A stretch of 64,000 nucleotides of DNA from Pseudeuparius sepicola (Eukaryota > Arthropoda > Insecta > Coleoptera > Anthribidae): assembly GCA_963920635.1 (NCBI GenBank), contig OY987298.1, positions 114,256,035-114,320,034 on the forward strand, read 5' to 3'. The stretch's first letter is position 1. Each line of letters opens with the position of its first letter. Of the stretch, positions 14,801 to 22,171 are shown piece after piece. The notes beneath the pieces were generated by a model. It made no database searches, had not been told where the DNA came from, and saw only the letters and a program-made list of their open reading frames with translations. A program made the position numbers and the translations under genes.

Positions 14801-17800
14801 CTCCCAATCATACCAAGCGCCTTAATGGGCTCGTATACCACATTTTTTTTTATTTTTGCAATGGATAGATATCGCCTTGAAACGTCCGGAAACGCTAAAG
14901 AAAATTTTTTTTTACGCTAGTTTAGTTGCAAAATTGAGTTGAATATGGTAATGAATGGCTGTGACGTAGTTAGCATTAATTTAAGAACCGGCAACGTCGC
15001 CTTCTCCCCTCTTCGTCTTCCGTCAAATAAAATGACCTGGGTAGAGATGGGTAATTCGTTCATTTTACTACGACCGAATCGATCAGTAACCAATTTCAAA
15101 AAAGATCGAATCATTTCAATCACTTCAGTCATAGTAGGTACCTAGTCAGGAGCATGCTTGTAAACTCGTACGGTATTGGCTTAATTCAATCTTGAGGTTT
15201 TAAATCAGCCGTTTCTGTTTTACAATTCACGAGACGAAACGTTCGTTCGGTCTTAGTTCGTTCAACCGTCGATCATTCGATGTGTGGATTGTGGAGTGTC
15301 GGTAATAACCGACTGCTTCATAATTGTATCGTTTTGATATGTTGAGATTCGGTCAATCAATAATAATAATAATAATAATAATTCTCACCCTCACAATACT
15401 CCAAACTAGGAGTACCCCAGATGCAACCACACTTTCAAGTGATCGAATCATTCTAGATTGACACATCTCTAGACCTGGGCCTCAGACCTGGCCTGTTAAC
15501 CTTTATAAATATAACCGCTATCAAACTATCAATAGTTGAAAACGTTTCTACCTGCGAAGATTATCAGTCCTTTGCCCAATGCGTTAGCAGAAAATAAGCA
15601 AGTGATCCTACTAGTTATTTACTAGTTTGCGCTTCGTTATAATAGTCATGGAGCTTGTTCGTTCCCTCTTGTGAAAACACCAGCAGAAACTCTGGAAAAT
15701 TGTTTTTATTGGTGCCTACCGACGAAATTCGCCGAAAACGGTGGTTGGAAACAGTTGGCCTTCCAATGAAGAAAACGTTTTTGTATTGATGCGAAGACCA
15801 TTTCAACATAAGTATTACCTATTATATATAGTTTCAAGCACTTTTACTTCTTTTTTTTTATACTTACTTACTGTCTTGGGTTATAACCCCTGTTAATAAT
15901 TTTTATTACATATATAGAGAATAAAAGTTTATAGTAATATTCAGTAGGTATTTATAGTTTATATTATATTACTTACTCTTTAATCGGGCAACTTTTATTG
16001 CAATAATTTTTGTATAAGAATAGTAAGATACATTTTTCTTTTTTTAGCTTGAGCGTGATGCTAATAATTGGATGTTCTTCAAAACTGTGGGAAGCAAGAT
16101 TATCTTGAAAAAGGGAGTTGTGCCTCAGCGAGACGAACGAGAATTCGAGAATTTGCAATGCTCAATATACATTCGAGGCTAAATCATCAATTAATATACC
16201 TTTTAGATCACATAATGGTTATTGTGTGAGGCCTTTAATTTTATCAAGTTTATTTAAGTTAAATAGTTAAGTTGTATTGTAACTTATTGCTCAATAAACT
16301 GTAAATTATGTTGTGTCCATTCTTTCCCTAATTGGATACCTTTTTATAGTAAAGTTTGAATAATAATTCATGCCTAAAGTGATATTTTCATTTTGTTAAT
16401 GACAAATATGCAGAACCTAAAAAGAAGAATCGTTCTACAATCATAGCAGAGAGACCGGAGAGGCGGGCAGGGACGCAAACCCACGGCTTCGATTTAGACG
16501 GCGAATCCCATCCGGGGCGGACGTGAGACCGCGAAGAGGGCGAACATCGCGGCGGCAAAGCCGCAGCATGGCCGATCCTCCGAGGTCCCCCCGAGTTTAA
16601 TAAGCGAACACACGATTTCCAATTCCACATAATATGGCAGATTGTCCGATGTCGCCTTCACAAATCCTTATTTCCATACTTTGAAAAGTTCGATTTGCTA
16701 TGTAAAAGACTATTCAAATAATAACACAAACTTGCAGTGCAAATTTGAACTGTATAACCTAAGTTCTCACACGTCAAACGTTAAGTGTCAAATGAATCTT
16801 CGTAAATAAAAGTTGACCATTTATTTGATGGGGCTAAGCAGTATTGCCAAACTTGCATGGCCGTTTAACTGGCTACCGGGGTCGTGTAGAATGTATTAAT
16901 ATAATGATAATATTTTTGTTAATTACCATGATCTGCATTGAAATTATATTGAAAGATATTAAGAATAATAAATTATTTTAATAATAGTTACATCAGGTAT
17001 TTAATAATACCATAATATGCTAACAAACTATATCAGAATGCCATTAAAATTCATGAAATACCCCTTGTATAAGGAAGGGCAACTACATCACAACCTTTGG
17101 CGGGAAAGTATTATTTATAAAATTACGGCAAATCTAAAGCAAAAATGAAAGAAATGAAAGACACGGGTCGATTTTTCTGTCATTTTCTACCGATAGATAA
17201 AAAAAATTTATTATTTTTGTCCGAAGTATACGAGCCCATTGCAGCGCTTTCTACTTTTGTTTGCTAGCGCTAGCATTTCGTTAAACGGCTATTTTATGAC
17301 AGTAAAGCTAGCGCCCTAAATGTAGAGATATAAAAATAACACAGCCTCAAAAAAGTAAATCACGAAATCGAAATTTTACAATGGCTTTCACCACACCAAA
17401 ATACCATAAATAAAGCCAATAAAGGGAACTGACAGAACAAAGTAAGGTTAGAATAAACCGCTTATAGCAATCGCAAGCCACTATAAATGAACTAAGTCTA
17501 AAACATACAAAAGTCTTTACCAGCTGGTAAGTCTATATGAGTTAAGGTGGCTGGTGTGCCACAACGGAAAATGTATGTTAATTTAAATTGTTTTTATTTG
17601 TTGGTTGGCATGTTGGCATTTTTTTAATAATTCCAGAGCACTCTTGACCCATACAGCTTCATAAAAATTCAGCATCTTGAGATGGCCCAGAGAAAAATAT
17701 CCTATACATTTTTATTGAATCTTTGCATATCAACACTTTGAGCGGTCCTGTTGACCATTCAACTCTTTTGAGGGGATTCTATGGCACACTTGACTCGCCA

Positions 17801-20800
17801 GAATAGATAGATGCCTTTAAAATTCCTATTTTGCTCAACTTTGACACCTTGCAGAATGGAGTCTACGCAGTGTGTCCAGGATAAGTGAAACGAGAGGTGT
17901 AAAAGACCAAAAATTATCGAGTTCGAATTTGGCCATTTGGGGTCCAGGCCTGCTTGCCTAGAAAATAATTTTCGCCATATTTTTAATTCTGAAAAATAAA
18001 GTAGGCCCTGACAGGAACGATTTATTTATTTTCTGTGTAAGTTAAGTGCCCTTTCTCGACAAGATATCGAAAAATTTCATTAGAAAAAGTTGCCGAGAAT
18101 TGAAAATTATGGCCTTATGCAAATTTTCAAAATAATTGGCCTACTTTGGTTTTCGTCCATTTTATTTCCTATAGGCAAATGAACAAAAATCAAAGTAGGC
18201 CAATTATTTTGAAAATTGACACAGGGTCATAGTTTTCAATTCTAAGCAACTTTTTCTAATGAAATTTTTCGATATCTAGTCGAGAAAGGGCACTTAACCT
18301 ACACAGAAAATAAATAAATCGTTCCTGTCCGGGCCTACTTTATTTTTCAAAATTAAAAATATGGTGAAAATTATTTTCTAGGCAAGCAGGCCTGGACCCC
18401 AAATGGCCAAATTCGAACTCGAAAATTTTTGGTCTTTTACAACTCTCGTTTCACTTATCCTGGGACACACTGTATATTTTTGTTCAAATTTGGTATAGGG
18501 GGTGCTGGGGTATCCTGATTAACACTATAGTGTCTGATTTTAAATAAAATATTGCTAAATTGTTTTCGTGAAATCGGGTAGGATGGTCAAAAGAAGCGGT
18601 TTTTGAAGGCCTTTCCAACAAAAAAGTTCAGGCGATTATCTTCAAAAATAAAGATTTTATGGATTTGTATATGTTTAAAAGTAGACACCCTGTACATAAT
18701 GGGATTTTCCAATGGCACAAAAATATATTCTTACATTAAATTAAAAAAATACCAAGTATTTGACTAACACTAAAAGTGAAAATGTTAAAATATAAAGCAG
18801 TGATAATGACGCCACATATAATTAAGGAAGTGGCTATTTATACGTCCGACGTATATAAGTCGCTATACGTCTTGCGCTCTCATTGATGGATTGAGTCACG
18901 TGACACATAACCTTATTTCTACCATGAATCAGCTTGTTTACTTAAGTCGATTGGATGATGTCCGATATTATTCAGACCTACCTTGTCTCATATTTTATAT
19001 TGCGTATGCCCTCCTTTTTCGGCGATGGGTGCTGAGGTATAAAAAATGAAGTGGTAATTATTTCCAAAGAAAATCGGGGGTTGGTTACAACGACGAACGT
19101 CAGGCGAAAATAGAGGGTACCTACCTAGCCAAAATTTCAAGAAAATCGGGGATGGGTTACACCATTGGAAATGATTACCACTTCTTTTTTCGTAACACAG
19201 CGCGCATCGCTGCCGACTGCCATAATATGGTGCGAATGCCCCCTTATTTTTTCATACGGCAGCACCTATCCCCCAAAAAGGAGGGCATACGCTCCTTATT
19301 GCAAAGATGCTTGAGAAAAATGCACTTCCGACGGCTTCTGACGTATCTAAATAAGTTTACTCCCGACGTGTACGGAGTTAAATGTACGTCCAAAGAAGTC
19401 ACGTGACTCAACTCGTCAATGAGAGTGCAAGATGTATACCGACTTTTATATACGTCGGACGTATAAATAGCCACTGCTTATAATTAAATGATTTAGATAA
19501 ATTAATTAGGTAATAAAATAATTATAAACATAAATTAATAAAATAATTAATACCATGCTTGCATATATCTACGCCACTGGAAAAATTACTAAAATAATTT
19601 ATCTACAAAAAAATAAAAACATGCATGGCAAAAAACACATTTTTCGCAAGAAATCATGAAAAAAGCACACACAAAAATGAGGGTATTTTTATTTTTAACT
19701 AATTGACTCCCCCATTTGGGACACCTATGATGAAAATTGTCAAATTAGATCTACATCGGTAAATGCCAGGAAATTCTAAACTAAACTGAAAAAGTTTATA
19801 AACGACTTTGGAAACAGAGCTGTGTCAACGTCAAATGGAAACGACAAACTTCAAACGGCCACATCAAACGTACAATCGGGCTTAAATATTTCATTCAATG
19901 ATATGACAGACGTTAAAGTAAAGGAAGTGGCTATTTATACATCCGACGTATGTAAAAGTCTGTATACGTCTTGCGCTCTCATTGAGTTGAGTCATGTGAC
20001 TTCTCTGGATGTACATTTAACTCCGTATACGTCCGAAGTAAACTTATTTAGATATATCGAAAGCCATCGGAAATGCATTTTTCTCAAGCATCTTTGCATC
20101 TTTGGGGAATAGGCGCTGCCGTATGAAAAAAGAAGGGGCATTCGCACCATAATGTGGCAGTCGGCAGCGATTAAATTAGTTAAAAGTTAAATTAGATTAA
20201 AAGTTAAATGGACGTCCAAAGAAGTCACCTGACTCAACTCGCCAATGAGAGCGCAAGACGTATACCGACTTTTATATACGTCGGACGTATAAATAGCCAC
20301 TGCCTAAAGTAAATGACATAGTAATTATGTTATTGGAAGTGGCTATTTATACGTCCGACGGATACAAACGTCAGTATACGTCTTGCGCTCTCATTGGCGG
20401 GCTGAGTCACGTGACTTCTTTGGACGTGCATTTAACTCCGTACACGTCCGAAGCCGAAGTAAACTAATATTTAGATACGTCGGAAGTGCATTTTTCTCAA
20501 GCATCTTTGCAATAAGGAGCGTATGCACTGCTCCTTTTTGGGGATAGACGCTGCCGTATGAAAAAAGTAGTGGTAATAATTTCCAATGGTGTAACTCACC
20601 CCCGATTTTCTTGAAATTTTGGCTAGGTAGGTACCCCGTATTTTCGCCCGATGCGACGTTCGGCGTTGTAACCCACCCCCGATTTTCTTGAAATTTTTGC
20701 TACCCCCCGACATTCGCCACCTGCGATGCTCCCGGCATTGTCGGGGGTAGCCAAAATTTCAAGAAAATCGGGGGGTGGGTTACATCATTGTAAATAATAA

Positions 20801-21521
20801 AATAACCACTTCATTTTTCATTCCGCAGCGCCCATCGCGGAAAAAGTAGGGCATACGCAATATAAAATGAGACAAGATAGGTCTGAATAATCTCGGACAT
20901 CATCCAATCGACTTAGTAAACAAGCCGATTCATAATCCATCGGACGGTAGAAGTAAGGTTATGTGTCACGTGGCTCAATCGACCAATGAGAGCGCAAGAC
21001 GTATACTGACGTTTGTATCCGTCAGACGTATAAATAGCCACTTCCTATGTTATTTACTGTAATAAACACTCGACCCGTCAGTACCAATACGATTTTTTAA
21101 TTCCCTTACCTCCTTTCTGACTTTGTGATGGAATTTCAAAATCAAGCTCTGGTATGCTTAAAGCTGTATAGTCACTCTTTACAACTTGTCTATTCAAATC
21201 CGATGGTCCTTTCACATTTAACATAATTTTAATACCCTTCTCAGCAATGGGACCACCTGGTTGAATTTCATTATTTCTATAGCCACAATGTTCACAGGTA
21301 AATGACATAAGCACTACATCCTTATAAAATGGTATTTTGGTCAAAAGCAATCTAGTAATGCCCTAAAAATTATAATGCTGCAATAGTTTTCAAGTTTGAA
21401 AAAACAATAATTAAATAATTACATTTTGATGGCAATTCATGCACATAGATTCTATTTCAGTAGGTGTTGTTTCTATGTCGTCAGCATTTAAATCAGGAAA
21501 TAATGGTTTATTGGTGCCCAT
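2775..21521 (-). CDS. ZPR1: ZPR1 zinc-finger protein (7 exons, complete)
   Basis: ZPR1 is a conserved eukaryotic protein that binds and helps fold translation factor eEF1A and shuttles between cytoplasm and nucleus; that role is family knowledge. The exons join as 21521-21423, 21362-21110, 9734-9577, 4317-4038, 3910-3750, 3222-2953 and 2897-2775. They total 1344 nt, with every junction GT-AG and in phase, giving about 447 aa (animal ZPR1 is about 450-460). The protein has the family's two repeated units. Zinc finger 1 uses Cys27/Cys30 and Cys56/Cys59, and zinc finger 2 uses Cys249/Cys252 and Cys278/Cys281. Each finger is followed by an IPEL motif and a GNSF/GNSY block. The start is the only Met upstream of finger 1, in MGTNKPLF. 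Introns 2 (11.4 kb) and 3 (5.3 kb) are stuffed with transposons, while the others are 55-527 bp. No disabling mutation is visible, so the gene looks intact. Confidence 0.95.
2953..3222 (-). CDS. ZPR1: ZPR1 exon 6
   Basis: Encodes [26 protein letters not shown] and the second DPAGNSYIQ block, the C-terminal repeat of the ZPR1 fold. It is exactly 90 codons. The acceptor is TTTTAG and the donor GTATTA. Confidence 0.94.
3750..3910 (-). CDS. ZPR1: ZPR1 exon 5
   Basis: Encodes [18 protein letters not shown] and [19 protein letters not shown], the second Cys pair and signature of zinc finger 2. The donor is GTATTT. Confidence 0.95.
4038..4317 (-). CDS. ZPR1: ZPR1 exon 4
   Basis: Starts [17 protein letters not shown] and ends with [15 protein letters not shown], the first Cys pair of zinc finger 2. 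Between them is a poorly conserved acidic linker. The donor is GTATCC. Confidence 0.94.
4345..4762. repeat. Possible MITE in ZPR1 intron 3
   Basis: The segment begins ATACACTGTGTCTCAG and ends CCGGAACACCCTGTATAT. These resemble the TACAGGGTGTYC ends of mariner-type MITEs seen elsewhere here. The two ends are only weakly inverted copies, so the assignment is tentative. 4763-5510 beyond it shows no gene. Confidence 0.35.
5520..5660 (+). repeat. Possible tRNA-derived SINE fragment
   Basis: Around 5612-5628 there is GTGCCGGGTTCAAATC, a good match to a Pol III B box. It is followed by a T-rich run. An A box upstream is unclear and the cloverleaf does not fold by eye, so it is not a functional tRNA gene. 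Confidence 0.35.
6087..6932. mobile_element. Fold-back mariner-type MITE (846 bp)
   Basis: The two ends are long inverted copies. CAGTATGTCCACGGATAGAC at the left matches GTCTATCCGTGGACATAGTG at the right, and the match continues through matching blocks to the centre near 6510. TA flanks both ends (6085-6086, 6933-6934). The end sequence is shared with the transposase-bearing element at 33704-34836, so that family could have mobilised it. No ORF inside. Confidence 0.85.
6935..7630. other. Unassigned intronic sequence
   Basis: A 133-codon open frame starts at 6988 but has no family match and a low-complexity look (a run of CACACA). I do not call it a gene. A TA microsatellite lies at 6933-6948. 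Confidence 0.4.
7640..8200 (+). pseudogene. Penelope-like element, GIY-YIG endonuclease remnant
   Basis: 7660-7835 reads [16 protein letters not shown] and ends [11 protein letters not shown]. After a 130-bp insertion it resumes at 7968 with [18 protein letters not shown], then [17 protein letters not shown] and KKHQNSVN. The YIGQT box and STALCKH block are those of the C-terminal GIY-YIG nuclease of Penelope retroelements. The reverse transcriptase is missing, so the copy is 5'-truncated and dead. Confidence 0.8.
7838..7974. mobile_element. Small palindromic MITE inside the Penelope remnant
   Basis: Left GTTTTTAAAGTCAATATG and right ATTTGGGCTGACTTTAAAAAC are inverted copies. The same sides also share GTGATGGAAT/ATTCCATTAC. 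It splits the nuclease motif between SSY and PYIGQT, which shows it arrived after the retroelement. Confidence 0.75.
8250..9576. other. ZPR1 intron 3 sequence without a recognised gene
   Basis: AT-rich. Open frames at 8268-8492 and its complement are shadows of the same low-complexity DNA. The only structured piece is a SINE-like tail near 8855-8892. Confidence 0.4.
8855..8892 (-). repeat. SINE/LINE tail family B, copy 1
   Basis: AATAATAATAATTCTCACC followed by CTCACAATACTCGAAACT. Read on the minus strand this is a GAGGGTGAGAATT end with an (ATT)n tail. It is shared with copies at 11149, 12440, 15359, 28267 and 33135. Confidence 0.6.
9577..9734 (-). CDS. ZPR1: ZPR1 exon 3
   Basis: Encodes [19 protein letters not shown] and the [17 protein letters not shown] segment, the conserved stretch between zinc finger 1 and the first GNSF block. 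It is an isolated 158-nt exon between introns of 5.3 and 11.4 kb, and its phase fits exons 2 and 4 exactly. The donor is GTACGT. Confidence 0.93.
9735..11123. other. ZPR1 intron 2, unassigned part
   Basis: Contains an isolated transposon-like end near 9908 (CAGTGGCATAACTAGGG). At 10824-10844 there is TATAGTGTTGGTCCAGGATA, a motif repeated near 25725 and 26843. A 96-codon frame at 10523-10813 has no recognisable domain. Confidence 0.4.
11124..11757 (+). repeat. Interspersed family D, copy 1 (left part)
   Basis: Starts ACAGGATGTCTACTTTTATAC and contains AAGGCCTTCAAAAACCGCTT, TTAATCAGGACACCCC and GGCATCTGGCGAGTCAAG. The same blocks recur in the same order at 53060-53440, and reversed at 18705-17640 and 54860-53720. 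Its continuation after CCCATTTGCA appears at about 14262, so the copy seems to be split by about 2.5 kb. Confidence 0.7.
11149..11215 (-). repeat. SINE/LINE tail family B, copy 2
   Basis: (AAT)n then TCTCACCCTCACAATACTCC, then ACTAGCAGCACCCCAGAAGC. Same family as at 8855 and 15359. It sits inside the first part of family D copy 1. Confidence 0.65.
11758..13638. other. ZPR1 intron 2, unassigned part
   Basis: No gene recognised. It includes a diverged family B tail at 12440-12520 (TCTCACCTCACCCTCC with AAGCAACCAAATAATGC) and short repeats. Open frames here are under 90 codons and lack motifs. Confidence 0.4.
12440..12520 (-). repeat. SINE/LINE tail family B, copy 3 (diverged)
   Basis: Minus-strand order is TGCCCCTCCTCCCGCATAAG, GTTGCTTCTAAGG, AGTTTGGAGGGTGAG. 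This matches the longer plus-strand copy at 33135-33237, so the family body extends beyond the tail. Confidence 0.5.
13647..13820. mobile_element. MITE family C, copy 1 (174 bp, 8-bp duplication)
   Basis: Flanked by GGTATAAG at 13639-13646 and 13821-13828. The ends carry inverted ATTAATAAAGACTGCTCACGG and CCGTGAGAAGTCTTATTAAT. Nearly identical in body to 22773-22951, which lies in another gene. No ORF. Confidence 0.85.
14262..14720 (+). repeat. Interspersed family D/E, copy 1 (right part)
   Basis: Blocks GATAACAGTAAAACTC, CAGCTGATTATACC, AAAATGAGTTGTAGTCATGA and GCAATAGGGTTTTTATTTTA recur in the same order at 54060-54560 and reversed at 45900-45290. Minor open frames here are by-products. 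Confidence 0.65.
15359..15426 (-). repeat. SINE/LINE tail family B, copy 4
   Basis: (AAT)6 followed by TCTCACCCTCACAATACTCC, then AAACTAGGAGTACCCCAGATGC. Minus-strand orientation, same family as the copies at 8855 and 11149. Confidence 0.65.
16425..16620. other. GC-rich block in AT-rich intron
   Basis: Dense CG and GGC content (GCGGCGGCAAAGCCGC, CGGGGCGGACG) in a region otherwise low in G+C. No ORF with motifs. It may be part of an LTR or another mobile element, but no boundary was found. Confidence 0.35.
17640..18705 (-). repeat. Interspersed family D, copy 2 (interrupted)
   Basis: Reverse copy of the 11124-11757 type. It begins at 18705 with the complement of AGGGTGTCTACTTTT and runs to TTGAGAGTCAGG-like sequence near 17640. 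It is interrupted by the fold-back element 17868-18472. Confidence 0.7.
17868..18472. mobile_element. Fold-back element (605 bp) inside family D
   Basis: Ends CAGTGTGTCCAGGATAAGTG and CACTTATCCTGGGACACACTG are inverted. The arms match almost to the centre near 18170. They share CAAGCAGGCCTGGACCCC and four copies of AAGTAGGCC. A related single end occurs at 33285-33400. The right flank is TA; the left flank has lost it. No ORF. Confidence 0.85.
18826..19478. mobile_element. Mutator-like MITE family A, copy 1 (653 bp)
   Basis: The perfect 9-bp duplication TATAATTAA lies at 18817-18825 and 19479-19487. Ends are GGAAGTGGCTATTTATACGT and its inverted counterpart ending AAATAGCCACTGCT, with a long imperfect inversion including GTCACGTGAC. 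A 9-bp duplication points to the Mutator (MULE) superfamily. No transposase is encoded. Confidence 0.88.
19923..20304. mobile_element. Mutator-like MITE family A, copy 2 (382 bp)
   Basis: The perfect 9-bp duplication TAAAGTAAA lies at 19914-19922 and 20305-20313. Ends match copy 1, but the centre is deleted relative to it. A 96-codon open frame crossing its left half is the palindrome read through, not a gene. Confidence 0.88.
20335..21045. mobile_element. Mutator-like MITE family A, copy 3 (711 bp)
   Basis: The perfect 9-bp duplication TATGTTATT lies at 20326-20334 and 21046-21054. It starts only 21 bp after the second duplication of copy 2 ends. Inner arms hold opposed copies of CCCCCGATTTTCTTGAAATT. 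It lies 65 bp downstream of ZPR1 exon 2. Confidence 0.9.
21110..21362 (-). CDS. ZPR1: ZPR1 exon 2
   Basis: Begins [12 protein letters not shown] and contains [15 protein letters not shown], the second half of zinc finger 1, then [15 protein letters not shown]. The acceptor is TTTTTAG and the donor GTAAGG. It leaves one base that completes a Glu codon with exon 3. Confidence 0.94.
21423..21521 (-). CDS. ZPR1: ZPR1 exon 1
   Basis: Codes residues 1-33, ending in MCMNCHQN with the first Cys pair of zinc finger 1. The donor reads GTAATT and the phase is 0. Confidence 0.92.
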
Positions 21522-22049
21522 TTTAAACAAAATATCAGCAAGTCGGCAAGGTATAAATGAATAGGTTATTTCACAAAATATATAGGTTAGGAAAGGTGGT
21601 TGTTGTTGTTTTATTAGTCTTATTTGAATCGGCAACTAGGACCATTATCCATTCTCATCCCATAAAAAAATCAGGACCTTCATTTATTGTTCGGGGAACA
21701 AAGTGGCATATAGTCACATACTATTACCACAGAACCAAAGATCATACTTGAATATTATGATCTTTGCTATCACTATATTATATATGCTCTGCTATCACAG
21801 AATAATTCGCCTATTCTGCGCCTTGGGTCTGAACGACGAGAATACCGTCTGTGTGTAGGTAGACCCCTGTGGCGTCTAGACAGTGCGGGTAGTTTGTAGT
21901 TTTTAAACAGCGCTGTTCAGACAGTCCAGCTGCAGTAATCAGTTTCAAATAGGTTATAAACACAGTTGAGGATTGTTTATCCTGTGCCTGTGTTATAAAT
22001 AATATAAATGAAAAAGGCAAAAGGCCGCTAAAACTGGTTACAACTTGCA
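21522..22049. promoter_or_regulatory. Shared intergenic region between ZPR1 and Nup133
   Basis: The two start codons point away from each other and are 528 bp apart, so both promoters and 5' UTRs must lie here or overlap here, unless an upstream non-coding exon is used. The stretch has no recognisable transposon end, unlike the flanking introns. I see no convincing TATA box at a fixed distance from either ATG. Confidence 0.5.
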
Positions 22050-22171
22050 ATGGATAGAAGTTTCCAGAGTTCCTTTTCGTCCCCTATGTCTTCTAAAAGT
22101 CCATTTTCAATAAGGCCTAGACACAGTTTAAGTTCTCAAAGAATATTACCTTCTAGCTTCAGGAAATCTTC
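22050..22171 (+). CDS. Nup133: Nup133 exon 1
   Basis: Starts MDRSFQSSFSSPMSSKSPF, a Ser-rich unstructured N-terminus as in other Nup133 proteins. The donor is GTAAGT and two bases are left over. The ATG follows a 528-bp gap to the ZPR1 start. Confidence 0.88.

Larger units (their letters stand above)
14721..17559. other. ZPR1 intron 2, unassigned part
   Basis: No gene recognised. It contains a family B tail at 15359 and a short GC-rich block at 16425-16620 that stands out from the AT-rich surroundings. The remaining sequence has no motif I can name. Confidence 0.4.

Noticed and set aside
19822..20112. 96-codon frame as a gene
   Set aside because: Lies across the end of a Mutator-like MITE and its flank; its second half is the terminal repeat in translation.
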